Below are positions 12,306 to 24,897 of a DNA stretch of 64,000 nt, one piece after another (the first letter of the stretch is position 1; every line of letters begins with the position of its first letter). The translations under genes were made by a program, and so were the position numbers. This stretch comes from Callipepla californica brunnescens (Eukaryota; Chordata; Aves; Galliformes; Odontophoridae). The stretch covers positions 98,425,034 through 98,489,033 of the forward strand of contig JALIRH010000001.1 in assembly GCA_023055505.1 (NCBI GenBank), given 5' to 3'. The notes under the pieces are model-generated. The model had not been told where the DNA came from. It did no database searches and saw only the letters and a list, made by a program, of their open reading frames with translations.

Positions 12306-15300
12306 GTAGTTGGCCACCTGCTCGCATTTGTTGTGTATTTGAATGCATTTTTTCTCCCTAAATGGCTTCTGTTGAAATACCAGCCCTCATGGGAGAGTGA
12401 GGAGTGGCTGGGGACTTTAGGCAGTGTCATCCCCAGTGGTTGTGGTGGTGGTGGGAAATGATGTGCTCAAACCCTCAGTTGCCTGCGTGCAGTGTTATTG
12501 CATGGAGAAGTGTCAAAAAATGACAACTTGATCTCTTGTATTTCTGTTCTTTCCTCTGCAGTTTCTGAGGCTGTGCAAGTTTTCTGTCATCACAGATTCT
12601 GATGCAGTATGAAATTAAGCTGGCACTTCTAATGAAAAGACGTTTGTAGCAGAAAGAATCCTTTCCGTATGGTTTGAGGAAAGGCTGCTTTATTATTTTA
12701 AAACTTTCTTCTTTTTTTTTTTTTTGGTAGGAAGAGCACAGGAAAGGATAGAATTCCTCGCAGATATGCAGAAACTGAAGTGTTAAGGGATTCTTTCATG
12801 ATAAATCTGTACGCGTCTGGTTGGGAAAGCAGCCAAAGAGGCTGACAGTCTCTGGGACGTTCAGTAGTTGAAGATCAGAAAAAAACCAGTAGTGTGCCAG
12901 ACAACCTCATGCACAATGTCTCTCCTGCTGAAGACAAGGTAAATAGTATTAGCTGCTCTGTTCAGTCTTGCTACAGAGTACGTGAACAGGGTTTGAAAAA
13001 TCAAAGGGCACAGCAGCTCAAATGTATCATGTTTCTCACTTCAGCCTTTTAATAAAATGCACAGCATTCCTGTGTTTCTGCTGCTGGCTGGTCTTGTAAA
13101 AGAGCCAGTCATGGTTTGCTGGGGTTGTCTGCAGCAGCCAGGTGCCCTCATGTCACTGTGGCTGTGAAAAGATGTTCTGGTGGAGAAAACAGAAATAGCC
13201 CTTGGCTTTAGAAGCAATCCCTGGCTTTAACTGGTTGCGCTCAGGTCAGGATTGGAGAAAGCAGGACAGTGTGTAGGATGATTCAACAAGCTCTCCTTGT
13301 GGAGTTTCACTCCTTCTTCAGAGTCTGTGATAGTTGCTACAGAATTGAAAATGCTTTTAAGAAACTGTTCGTCAAGTAAAGCCTGAGTGGTTCCTGTGCT
13401 CTTGATGAGCTTGAGCATAGGTGCACTAAATGTTATTTTCTTTTTCTTTTTGTGGATTTGCTAAAATTCAGAGTAGTCAGAAATAGGTATGTAATGAAAA
13501 TACCACCAGTAGCCATATCATTATCTTCTAAGTATGTTCGTAATCACAGGACATTTGCCAGATTTATATATTAAAAATAAAGAAGCCACAAATTTTTACA
13601 GATGAATAGCTTAGAAGTTGCATCTTTCTGAATTTTTCTATCCTTTCATTTCTCTGAACACATTTTTTTCCTCTCTCCATATCTGACTCATCTTCATACG
13701 AGTGTCTTGTTCACATTTGTCTGATGTTCTCTGTTCATTGTTCTCTCACCTTTTTGTGTTTCTTTCCATTCTAGTCTCTCGTTAATGAGGATGCATATGA
13801 AAGATGCTCTTGTAATTTTAAAATGTGTAAAATTAATAGATATATTTTGTTTTATTGACTTCACTTCCCGAGAGTGGTCAACTCAGCCTGAAGATTTCAG
13901 TTGGTTCTGTGAAGAACAGAATGAGAAAAAAAAACAACAAAACAACCAACCACCACCAAATAAAAAAGAGGTTCTTCCCTCAGACCTTCTGAAGCTTCTT
14001 CAAGTACTTTAAGTTTTCATACTCAAAGAGCTGTACAAGTTTACTCCATTTCTTCTGTATTTCTTCTCTTCCCACCTCTTGTCCCGTTCTTCCTACTTTT
14101 GGCCATATTTATTTTCCCCACTTTGTGTGCTCTGTTCCCTTGCTTCTCTTGCTCAAGTTCCATCTTTCTAGTGCTGTTCTTCTTTTGTCTCTGCTTCTCC
14201 TTTCCCAGAAGAAGGTTACAGTTTGGTGGTTCCTCCTTTCCCTGAAAGTGACTGCTGCCTTTTGGCATGTCCATCTCTTTATTTGCCTTTATTAGTGTGA
14301 TACGTGGTGAAGACTCCTCTGCTTTTTTGCAACTTTATGCCACATCTCATGGCTCATAGTCTTCACCTTCATCATCTTCCTTCTGAGCAAGAAGGATTGT
14401 CTCATTTATCTAAATCCTATTGAAAATAATTGCATTCCTAGAGGCACCTGAAATTCTTGTATTAACAATTTACCAACTCTGATCTGATCTTGAAAAGGTC
14501 GGCGAAAGCTTTCATCGCACCATAAAGAGCCTTGTTCCCTGGGCTTTGAGTCCAAGCTCAGGTTTCTGGGTGCTTGGGCTTGTGGACCATCTGCCTTATG
14601 AGCCCATGGGATGGGGGGTGATGTGTAGAGCCAAGCGCTGGATCTGATTTTTCTGCTCTGTTCAGAGGTCTCAGCTAACTCAGAGTTCCCAAGCTGAGTA
14701 GCTGCCCTTCTAAACATTAGAGTTTATTGTGCCATTTTATTTGTGGTTCTGGCAATTTGGAGGTAATTTGAGATCGAGTGGTGAAAAATTATTGTGACCA
14801 AGTCAAAATCAAGCAGTTTGAACTGTAGTTTGAAGGGTACTTCATTGCAACAAGCATTTAAAACGAAAGCTGAGATAAGCACTATCAGTGAAAGGACCTT
14901 AAAAAGGCTGCAGCCAGGAGTCATAAAGATAGGATGTGTATGAAAGTGATCGTAGACAGTGTTTTACCTTGAACTGTCTGTTTCTTTTTACAATCATACA
15001 GCAAAGGTTTAATATTAAGTAGATGAAATCTCGTATTTCTTTCAAGATCTCCAGTTAAATGTAGTCATGCTTCTAGTAGAAGTCCACATTTTCAGAAGCT
15101 GATAATGCTCAACTAGAAAAACTTATTTTGAGTGAAAACTTAGCGTAGTATATCACAGAAAAAATAAAGTGATTTCAGGTTTAAATTATCTTCTACCTGT
15201 GAAGGATTTAACAGGACCGCCAAAATTATGTTGCACCCTACTGCTAAACAGCTGTCTCTGAAATGGCAATGATATCTTTTCCAGAAAAGAAAGGTAACAG

Positions 15301-16770
15301 TTGGCGTGTGACTTAAGGTGTTTGCCTTGAATTACTTGAGAGGGACCTGTTTTCTTAAATAATGTATTCAGAGACCACATCAAAGAAAACTTGGGTGATT
15401 CTAGGAATGTGTATTCCATTGGTTAGCAACTGTGTCTGTGGTGCATTTCTGTCTTGGTCCCTTTGCTAAGCTAGATCTGCAAGCAAATCTTGGAAGTTTC
15501 ATTGCAGCTTTGTGTTTTTTTGCCTCTGTAATTGAACACACAACATGAGTATGCCTTTTGTGCTGCATACTGTGAGGCAGCTCATGGGTAAAAATTGAAA
15601 CTGCAGCAAAACACATTAAACTGTACTGAAGCAAAGTACTGAAAATCACCACAACATATCCTGTGTCTTTTCTCTTACTGCCTGTTCTTTGTTGAGGTGC
15701 CCGTTGGCATCGTGTTGGACAGTTAAATGTCACTCATGTGTTTAGTTTTGTTTTGAACCACATCTGTATATATATCAGGACTCAATGTAGGGTGTTGAAA
15801 AGTGAAAATGCTCCTGTGGATTCTTCATCACCTTTTTATGGAGAGTTCTCTTTGATTCACTCGCTGTTCCAGGGATGCCATTCGTTACATTAAGAAATGA
15901 TCCCACCGATGTCTAATGATGAAATGTGTGGCTCTGTCAACAGTGAGCAACTCCTGAGATGATTCCAGAATTACAGGAAAAATAAAACATAAGACCACAG
16001 AAATCAATCCTACCAACTCCTGCCATTAAATTCTTGACATCTCTCTACTGAACAAAAGTATAAAAATTGTCTTAAATTCTGTTTAAAATTTATTGAGGTA
16101 TTAAGATTAATATGAATTAAGGAATGCAAGAAATAACTGTGGCTTGAGTCTGATTACTAGTTTTATTTTTTGTAAGTACAGTTCTCTTACCTACATTAGA
16201 TAATCTCAGTCTGCAGCAAGATCTGGACTCTGTACCTGTCATCATCAAAATCTGTTTTGGTCAACTTGCATAACAGCAGTGACTTCAAAAAGAGAGCTGG
16301 CAGTGTGAGATGGTGAGTAAGCCTCTGCAGAGCTCAGAAACAGCTCACAGTGCTGATGTCAGTGGGTGTCCCGAGTGTTCAACATCTCTTGCAGTCAAGT
16401 CAGATATTTATGCATGGAAAAAGTAAACATTAAGTCTGTAGCATACTGATAGGTTATTCTTGGGGGATTAGATACAAATGTATGATATTAAAAATTTGAG
16501 CTGTCTGAAACAATGTTTTTCTCCTCCCTCTGGGTGTATTTATACAGTGTAAGCCTAATCAGAAGTGTCAGAAATCTGTTTTTCTCGTACTTTCAGTGAA
16601 AGCCAATATGTAAAACTGTGGTAGCCATACTTCTCTCAATACTTCCATGAGTTGCCGTTGTAATAATGAATTTAAATCCCTTCCTTTTCCCACTTCAGAA
16701 TCCACGAGGGTGAAACTGGCTTTATATTTTACCCGCAGAAGTATTTAGGCAGTGAGCTTTCGGTGGATGA
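12306..16770 (+). other. non-coding intron
   Basis: AT-rich unique sequence with a T15 tract near 12712 and the A-rich tract at 13924. No exon, RNA gene or mobile element was recognised. Confidence 0.5.
13924..13972 (+). repeat. A-rich / CAA-CCA low-complexity tract
   Basis: A run of A is followed by ACAACAAAACAACCAACCAC and ACCAAATAAAAAAG. No retrocopy was recognised upstream of it, so it is listed only as low complexity. Confidence 0.6.
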
Positions 16771-16961
16771 GGGATGCTCCAAAAGTAACGAGTGCAGCGT
16801 GCAGGCTCTCCTTCATCACTGGTGAAAACTCAATAGCTAATGGTGGCATCTGTGTTGAAAAGCAGTGTTCTGTAGCTGAGAATTTGCTCTGTTGTGTTGT
16901 TGCGCTCATTGTATCAGCTGTAGTTTCCATGGAAGTGCATGCGTTACTTTCAGGGTGACCC
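16771..16961 (+). mobile_element. 191-bp mariner deletion derivative (MITE-like), Galluhop-type
   Basis: The ends are imperfect inverted repeats: GGGATGCTCCAAAAGTAAC on the left, and on the complement of the right end GGGTCACCCTGAAAGTAAC. The right half (complement) has CCATGGAAACTACAGCTGAT and GAGCAAATTCTCAGCTACAG, also present next to the left end of the longer copy at 23972. No transposase sequence remains. By that shared end its ancestral transposase direction is +, opposite to the other copy. Confidence 0.78.
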
Positions 16962-18221
16962 ATGGATTTGTTCTCTCCCTGCTTTTTCCCCAAAGAATAT
17001 GGGTTAAATGTTAAAGCATCTAAATTTTGTTACTGTACGTTGCAGAAATGGAGCTGCGTATTCTCTGTAGCTGAATTGATGATAGTGTGGTAGTTCTCTT
17101 AGAAATCAGGTACTGTGGCAAAGTTGGTTATGGGTTTGATGTGAAATGTTGTTTTGTCCTTATTTTTCATTCAGTACCACTGCCAGTTGCTTAGCTGCTG
17201 CTCTCTTCTACAAAAATGTGAAGTGCTGAGTGTTGGTGTGACCCAGCACACTGAGGGGAAGGTATGGTTGCTTGCCCTTGGGCTTTGCCGTGGGCTCTTG
17301 ATGTGTCACTCATGGAGAGGCATGCTGGTGAACATGGTTGCTGTCAGTGGCGGGGCTCTGGAGAGATGCCCAGAGGCTGTGAAAGTAGGAGCCCAGCCCC
17401 AGGCAGAGCTCTCTTGGTCTCTTCCAGATATTTCCCAAGGACAGACGCGTCCCACGACGCCAAACCGAGCGTGACCATCATGATGCTGAAATAGCCAGAA
17501 TTTTCCAGTCTGCTTTTTGTTCCTTGTTCCTATTTTCATACGAAATTTGTTACGCCATTGTGAAAAATGATTATGGACATTGCTGAAAAATGTTGTTATA
17601 ACGCAATGTGAAGTGTTCTGGAACTGTGGCACGACCTGGGAGCTGCGTTATTGTTCTGAATCTGAGAAGCTGTATAATCTAAGGTTGTGTAAATTTTTGA
17701 AGATGAGGGGGAGCTGAACGTGTCCTCAGAGACCTCGGTCTAACTTTAGCACAGAAGTATAATAATAACCCCATATTCCATATGCAATTCTGCTGATGCG
17801 ATCTGTGGAGTCCTGGCTGATTAGTATCATGTATGTTTCTTAGTGCTTTGTTCACAGATGATAAGAAACTGCAGAAATCTGCTCGTCCTTCTGTTCCGTC
17901 ATGTGATTCATAGTCTTGGTTTGTACGGAAAGATCTGAAACTTGAAATTTCTGTTGGGAAGATATTTTATTTCTCAGATGGATTCCAATATGCTTTATAT
18001 AAACATTTCACATGTGCCTGGAAGACTAGAAAAGGAACCGGTGCAATTATTATTATTGTTTTATTTTATTTTTTTACTTTTTGGAAGCTTGCAAGGTCTT
18101 CCTTTGAGCACTTAATTTGAGCTACTGAAGTCCTCCAAACGTAGTCTGAAAGTATGCTTTAATAACCATGTGATTTTGCAGTCATGTACTTCTGGTTGTT
18201 CTTGTCATACATTGTTACTTC
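16962..18221 (+). other. non-coding intron
   Basis: Unique-looking sequence. 17220-17480 is GC-richer and carries short overlapping open frames on both strands with no recognisable protein. Confidence 0.5.
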
Positions 18222-18760
18222 TCCCCCTCTACTCTACCTTGGCGAGGCCTCACCTGGAGTGTTGTGTTCAGTTCTGGGCTCCCTGGTACAAAAAAGACTG
18301 GAATTTCGTTGAAAGAACCCATCAGGGGGCCACAAAGATGATAAAGGGCCTGGAGCACCTCTCTTGTGAGGAAAGGCTGAGAGACCTGGGGCTGTTCAGC
18401 CTTGAGAAAAGAAGACTCAGAGGGGATCTGATCTATGTTTATAAATATCTAAGAAGCAGGAGACAAAGGGATGAGGCTGGACTCTTCTCAGCATCTATCA
18501 GGTGATAGGACAAGGGGAAATGGTCACAAACTGAAGAACAGGAAGTTTCACACCAATGTGTGTGGGAACTTCTTCACAGTGCAGTGACGGAGCACTGGCA
18601 CAGGCTGCGCAGAGAGGTGGTGGAGTCTCCTTCTCTGGAGATGTTCAAGATCCGCCTGGACACCTACCTGTGTGACCTGGTCTAGGGAGCTGCTTTGGCA
18701 GGAGGTTGAACTTGATGATCTCTAGAGGTCCCTTCTAGTCCCTACAGTTCTGTGATTCTA
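18222..18760 (+). repeat. CR1 LINE 3' end with ORF2 carboxyl terminus
   Basis: Begins in ORF2 (TLARPHLECCVQFWAPWYKK; then GLEHLSCEERLRDLGLFSLE; then KRRLRGDLI) and stays open to 18505. The 3' UTR continues to CCCTTCTAGTCCCTACAGTT then CTGTGATTCTA. A 5'-truncated insertion of about 540 bp with relatively low decay. Confidence 0.95.
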
Positions 18761-21478
18761 GTGTCTGTGTGACCATAGTATAGCTATTCCTCACTGGTGT
18801 GCAGCAAATTGAAAAAAATAGGAAAAATAGGTTGCTCTGGTATTGTTTAGTCAAGTTTGGAATATCTTCAAGAACAGAGATTTGGTGACCTTTCTAGGCA
18901 CTCTGTCCACCCGTATATATAACTTTTCCTAATTAATTTTGCTTGCTACAGTTTGTGTCCTTAGATTCCTACCGTGTGCCTGCACAAGGAGCCTGACTCT
19001 GATGTTGTTTTACCCTATTCAGTAGCCACAGGCAGCTGTAGGATCTCCTTCACACTTTCCCTTTTCCAGGTGGACCAGCCTCAGCTCTCACAGCCTGTCC
19101 ATGTGCACCATATGCTGCAGTCCCCAACCGGACTGGTGGCCTATGCAGGCTGTTAATGGAGCTGTTCTGTGGTACTGGTGGCTAGCAGTCAACCATTGGT
19201 GGGACTTGGAGTAGCAGAGGACCACATTTTGAGCCCAGTGGTCCAGCTGGTTTCCCACCTGTGTTGCAGTCCAATAGTGGGAGGTGAAGGACAGTTTATC
19301 TGGCCTGCTCAATAAATCATGTTTGTTTCGCAGTAGTAGTATTTCTCTCTCATAAATCTTGTGGCAGTTTTAAAACATAAGTCAGAAGAATGATTTCATC
19401 CCTGCATCCTCTGGTTCCCTTGGTCTTGAGGGTTTTATTTCAATCATTGCCTCCGTCAGCCATCTGCAGTGTTCTTGTTCAATTCATATTTTCATATCTC
19501 CCCGCAGACCTTCCTGCCTTGTATTTTCAGGAGAAAACCTGCACGTGTGGTAGTTACAGGAGGCAGTCCTTGCTTTTGAAGGTCATGGTATTTTACTTCC
19601 ATCAACTAATGCTTTCTCCTGTCCTTCTCTTGTTCTACCATATGGTAATATTTCCCCTTGTTTCCCATTCTTTCTTCTTCTCGATTTTAATCCTTGTTCT
19701 TTGAGACCTGGCTCTCTGTTTTTCGATTTTCCTTCTTTTAAAATACAAAATATGATGACATTTTCTGTCTTTGTCGCGCTGCTTCCTTGCATGTCTCCCC
19801 AGTGCTCTGTTTGTGACTTTGGTGGCAGGGGCTTCCTGTCTGTGTGTGAAAGAAAACCTGCCTCTCGAGTTTGTTCTCACGGGAAGGAATCGCTAAAAAT
19901 GGCAAAGCTGGGGCACTGGACTGTGAGAGCTTTTCAAGCAAAAATTAATGAATATACCTGTTTAAAAGTAAGTGGGAACGCACAGTGACAAAACAGCAGT
20001 CAGATGCTGGAGTCATCTGTTAATTCTGTGAGAAGAATCTTACGTAAAAGTATTAATCTTACATAAAAACATGAGCACAGCAGAACACATTTGAAACACA
20101 GTTTTCCATTTGCTGTATCTTGCAGTCGTTATGTCTTTTTGGAGAGAGGCTGGAGATAACCCCAGCTTTACACTCTAGGGATGGGTTGTGTCTTGCACAG
20201 TTGCAGTGAGCAGTAAGTTAATACTCCCCTGTTTTCATTTCTGAGTAGCAGAGGAAATACAAACGCAATAGATGGAGTTGCATTAAATATGTATTCATTG
20301 CCCTTCTCTAATTTTCAATAGCATTTTGATTCTTCTTGCTCTCTTCCTGCTATTACCTCTCCATTACTGTTAGTCTCCCCTTGTTTTTTATAAGTGTGTA
20401 TTGATGTTTCTTCCCACCTTTAAAAGCAGTGTTATGTGACTATAAAACAGAAGGGAAGATAATTAAAAGATATGTAATTTCTAATGGCTTTATTAATCTC
20501 ATTTTCAGGCAGTACATCTCCGTAGTGGTACAGAAATGAAGCGTTCTGTCTGACATTTGCTCGTTAGAGTACATCTACAGATCCAGGATCCTTCATAGCT
20601 GAAAACTATTCTATGATCAAATTATAACACGGAAAAAAAGTAGTTTGAAAAGCTTTGTGTGTAGAATAGAATAAAACCTAGTATTATTTGTGTTGGTTCT
20701 CTGAGTGTGACTAAGCCAGTGTTACCAAATCCCAAGAGAAATTTAGAAATTTAGAAGTGCCTGTGCATAGAAATAACACCTTTTGTGTGTGGTTACTTTG
20801 AGAGTGGCTGCATTTCTGTGCATCCTTTTGCTGTACTGAAAAGGTTTTTATTTTAATAGTGAAAATAGTGTTATTCTGAATGCATCCACATTGTTTGTTG
20901 CTGCTATATAGCTGTTGGGTGCTGCAGATGTGCACTGTATCTGTACATAGCTTGAGTTGAGATGCATTGAAATTGTGTGTGGGGGGCGGGGGGAGGGAGG
21001 GAAGGAAGCAAAAACCTACCATCACCACCAAAAAAAAAGAAAAGCCATGGACCAAGTGCTGACTTTTCTATTTGCTAGGGATCACCACCGATTAGATCAC
21101 CGGCTCCGAGGACCTTTGCAATGACCTAGATGTGCCAGTATCACAGAGTTCAACAGTATCCAGAAACTTAATCTGACTGGGATTAGCACCAGACTTGCCT
21201 CTTTCAGAAAATAGATTTAGCTGGGGGAACGTGGACTTCTGAGTGAAGGAACTGTCTTTTGCTGCTTGTGTTCTGGGGGCACCATGTGTCAGAAAGCTCG
21301 TGTTCAAAATCAGTTTTGAGAAACTGGTGAAGTGATTGCTATTGTGAATGTATATATCTTTTTGGACGTTTAAAATACTACTGTACATTTCAGTGTGGTA
21401 CTGAGGAATAAAAATGTCCTTTGCTTATATTCCCTCTTGCTCCTGACAGCTAAAACACCATATCAACAATACATACTT
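18761..21478 (+). other. non-coding intron
   Basis: Contains the G-rich tract at 20979. 18960-19310 is GC-richer and repeat-like but unassigned. No gene recognised. Confidence 0.5.
20979..21003 (+). repeat. G-rich tract with quadruplex potential
   Basis: GGGGGGCGGGGGGAGGGAGG followed by GAAGG. It has four or more runs of at least three G separated by one base. Confidence 0.7.
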
Positions 21479-21501
21479 GGGGGGGGGGGGGGGGGGGGGG
21501 G
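21479..21501 (+). repeat. poly(G) run of 23
   Basis: An uninterrupted run of 23 G immediately before a short CR1 tail. It could be a junction or tail artefact of insertion, or an assembly error; such runs are hard to sequence. Confidence 0.85.
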
Positions 21502-21503
21502 TT

Positions 21504-21560
21504 GGGGTTGACTGGGTGATCTCCAGAGGTCTCTTCCAACACCTACACTTCTGTGATACT
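21504..21560 (+). repeat. very short CR1 tail
   Basis: Only the last 55 or so bases of CR1 survive: GACTGGGTGATCTCCAGAGG, TCTCTTCCAACACCTACACT, TCTGTGATACT. It abuts the poly(G) run on its 5' side. Confidence 0.8.
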
Positions 21561-23971
21561 GGCTTTTGTCATAATTTTTGTCTTTGTAACACTTTGCAGA
21601 TGTAGTCTGTGAAATATACTCTGCGAAACAACTGTGAAAGGCATACAAGTGATTGGAATTAATCACAGTCTGTGTGGAGTAGAGCCCTAACTTTCATTTT
21701 AAAATGTTTGCTTTACAGATGGATGTCGGTAGGAATGATTGAAGTAAATATCAGAACTCTTGACAGAACTCCCAGCCTGTGAATGCTGACTATTTTTGCT
21801 CAATTTCTAGTCCTGGTTGTAAGCTGAAGCAGAACTTTTGTCCTTGGACTGAGTTGGGATGAATCCTGATGCTGCAAGCCATTCCTTTGCAGGTCCAGTG
21901 ACTTGTTCTTGAAGCTTGGATGTAATGAGGCTGTAATGATTTTGATGTGATCGCAGAATTGCCAGGGATAGGTGAGATGATCTCTTGAGGTTTATGTTGG
22001 ATGAGCTTTTGGAATTTCAGAGTTCTCTCTTGATGGCTTTTCAGGTGAAAGGATAAAGAAGGGAGGTGCCTGGTGATAAGGATCCTGCTTTGGCATGTGC
22101 CAGACTGGAGGTGGGAAGGGAGGGCTGATGTTTTCTCAGCTGCATCACCCTCCTATTGCTACATTCTTCCAGTGTGTCAGTAGCTCTTTAGACTCCATGG
22201 TCTGATGCTTCTTGCCTCTGGGTAGTCTTACCTTAAGCTCCAGCTGATATCGATTGCCTGCTTGAAACCCGTTTAGTATTACTTCAGTTCAGTATTAACA
22301 CCATTCTCTGTTATGGAGGATGTGTTTTGTCTTGGTCTAGTTATAGGGGTGGGCAGAGAGGAGAGGGATGAGGGTGACAGACCTGGCACTGCAGTTGTCT
22401 TTGTTAGTGTGCTGGTCTTTGGGAAATTTCTGAAGTGACACCTCTCTGAAATTTCCCTGGCACATGCTAGGGAAATAGTGTTTAGTTTAGTTGTGGCAGT
22501 AATAGGGTTGTAGCAAGATGCTTGTGAATGTCATTCCTGGATATTAGTGCAAGTGTGCTTCTGTATTTATATAATACACTCCTGAACTCATTCAGTACCA
22601 TGATTATTTGTGGTCTTTTTTTTCAAATGCTGATAAGAAAAAGAACAGAGAAGAATACAGTGTTATTTCTTTGAGTATGTGTTGAAAAGAGGATATTTTG
22701 TATTTGCTGACAGACTGCAGGTTAATATGTTTCCAGTTAAGCTTGTATATTTTTAGTGGGTTTGTTAGGAAGCCAAACCTCGCTGCTTTTTCATTTTGAA
22801 ACGGTGCCGCTGCTTGTAATCCTGCTCAGTGTGTCAAAGCCCTTTAAACCTCTGGGCCGGGTCCAGGAGATCTTCCCTATGAGAGGATGACTTACATGTT
22901 TGATACTCTAAAGATTAGGGAGCTGTCGAGACACGCTGACTGCCCGGCACTGGCAGTGATGCCTGCTGTGAGCAGTGGGACATGAAGGCAGGTGAATCGC
23001 TGGGCTGATCTTGTGCTGTTGTCACTCGGTCTGTGGATGAGGGACAGGGAGATGAGACAAGTGGGCTTTCTCTGTACAGTCAATTAGAAATTGAGCTGGG
23101 AAGCAAAAGACGCTGATAGTAATGCATCACTGGGGCACAGAATAGATGTGATTCAGTGGGCAAAATGATCCATAAAGGCAGGAAACCTTCCTTTGTTTGC
23201 CATCCCAATCTGCAAGGCCTGCCCTGACTGCCAAGTTCCAGTCGGCTGCAGGAGGGTGACAGTAGGCCCGGCTGAATGTGGCTCTGTTGGAGCAGGATGC
23301 TTTCACTCTGTGATACGTGTCCTCATGGTGGGTTTGTGTGTATGTCCGTGTACATCCTAGTGTATTATGCGTTTAATGTTGTCTGCTTGCAGCTAACTCC
23401 TGTGGGGTGCAGAACAGCCTGATGCTGCACCTACATATTTCAATGGCTGTATTCTTTCCAGTACTGACTTCAAGGCCAAAATACCATTGTGCTTTTTTTT
23501 CTTTTTTTTTTTAAACTCAGTGTATTTTTGTCATTTTTTATTGACATATTACTTCTCCCTTGTACGTTTGATTTCCTGCTTCCCCCAGGAGAGTCAAACA
23601 TTCGTTTTGTTTTCTAGTTGGTAATTCTTAGTCCTATAAAACCAGCAAATTATAACCTGTTTTCAGATTATAATTCAATTAAAATCAGATATTTTCAGTG
23701 GGTGTATTAACAGAATCATAGTTGTAGTAAGAGGCTGCAACTCGATAGGGGTTGTCATTAGGATGATGACATTTGCCACTTGTGAGAGTTATCTGCAATA
23801 TTCCTTATGCTTGTTACAAAGAATATTGCAGCTACCTCTGCTCTTAATGGAAGTGTACAGCATACAGCTGTATTTGTTTGCCTCTGGACTGCTGTCAGTA
23901 CTTCGATTCTATGTGTTTGCAGTTTGCTTTTCTATCAATGCCTTCACAGTCACTTAGTCTTTTGATACTTA
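21561..23971 (+). other. non-coding intron
   Basis: No repeat or exon recognised. 22790-23060 keeps several CpG sites and could be a conserved non-coding element, untested. Confidence 0.45.
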
Positions 23972-24897
23972 GGTTGCTCTGAAAGTATCTCCTCCTCTGT
24001 GTTCCATGGGAAGGAACAATCCATACAGAGAACCCAAGAACACTCTTTGACAGAGCAAATTCTCAGCTACAGAACACTACTTTTCAACATAGTTGCTATA
24101 GCTTGTATTCCAGGATATTCAGAGGGATCACCCCTTTCCTAACCCCCAAGGTACTGCACATCACTCCTACCCACGGAGGGCTGTGTCTTGAACTCTTTCT
24201 TGGATGGGAAATTGACTTATCACCACTTCCTGGAGTGCCATTTTGGCTGTGGCTTGTAGTGATGACGCCACATCTCATTGCTAGTGAATGATGAGGTCCA
24301 GAAAACTGTCCCCTTCAGCCATGTATTGGTTCAGTAGGTCCTAACATACTTGCATAAAGGTGTTCTTTCTGTTTCTGTGTGAGCATTTGTGGGATCAACC
24401 TGGTGCGTCTTCCAGTGTTGCCACTGCCATTTCCAGTGCACTGAAGATGATATTCAGCTAAATACAGTTTCCTGGTCATAATATGACGATTTGCACAGAT
24501 GAGCTGATTGAGATGCTCTTCATTTCATGGTGTGAATGGCACAGCTATTCAGAATGTGGCTCGCTTTGCGTGTTGCTTTTGCCACTGCCAAAACACACCC
24601 CACCCACTGCCTCACTGTGCTCACATTCAGTTTGATCTCTCAGCATTCACCAAGCTTCAACAAATGTCAAGGGATGGAGTTTTTTCCACATGGAGGTATT
24701 CAGTGGCACCCCTTTATATCATATGCACTTCCATGTCAGACTCCATTCTGTCAGACTGCCCCTCTGCTGTCATCTGTTACACAGCAGCGACATGTAATGG
24801 AATATTGCTGTGAAGTTTTGGTCTCTACTGCTATACCACCATCATTTGCCTCTGATGTTGCATAATAATATAGGAGGCATTACTTTTGGAGCAGCCC
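23972..24897 (-). mobile_element. mariner transposon with degenerate transposase, Galluhop-type
   Basis: Terminal inverted repeats: GGTTGCTCTGAAAGTA on the left and, on the complement of the right end, GGGCTGCTCCAAAAGTAATG. The minus-strand interior translates, with frameshifts, to mariner transposase landmarks: TSNEMWRHHYKPQPKWHSRK (compare TGDETW..HY..) and KKEFKTQPSVG around 24150-24300. The catalytic TGDETW motif is altered and stops and frameshifts occur, so the transposase is dead. At about 0.93 kb it is shorter than an autonomous mariner (about 1.3 kb). A TA precedes the left end; the right flank is TT, a mutated target duplication. Confidence 0.85.

Noticed and set aside
11896..12361. 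Overlapping Cys/Gly/Pro-rich frames on both strands
   Set aside because: They are produced by the GC-rich repeated units of an antisense ERVL LTR.
18170..18505. 111-codon open frame as a host gene
   Set aside because: From 18222 on it is the carboxyl end of CR1 ORF2, followed by the CR1 3' UTR.
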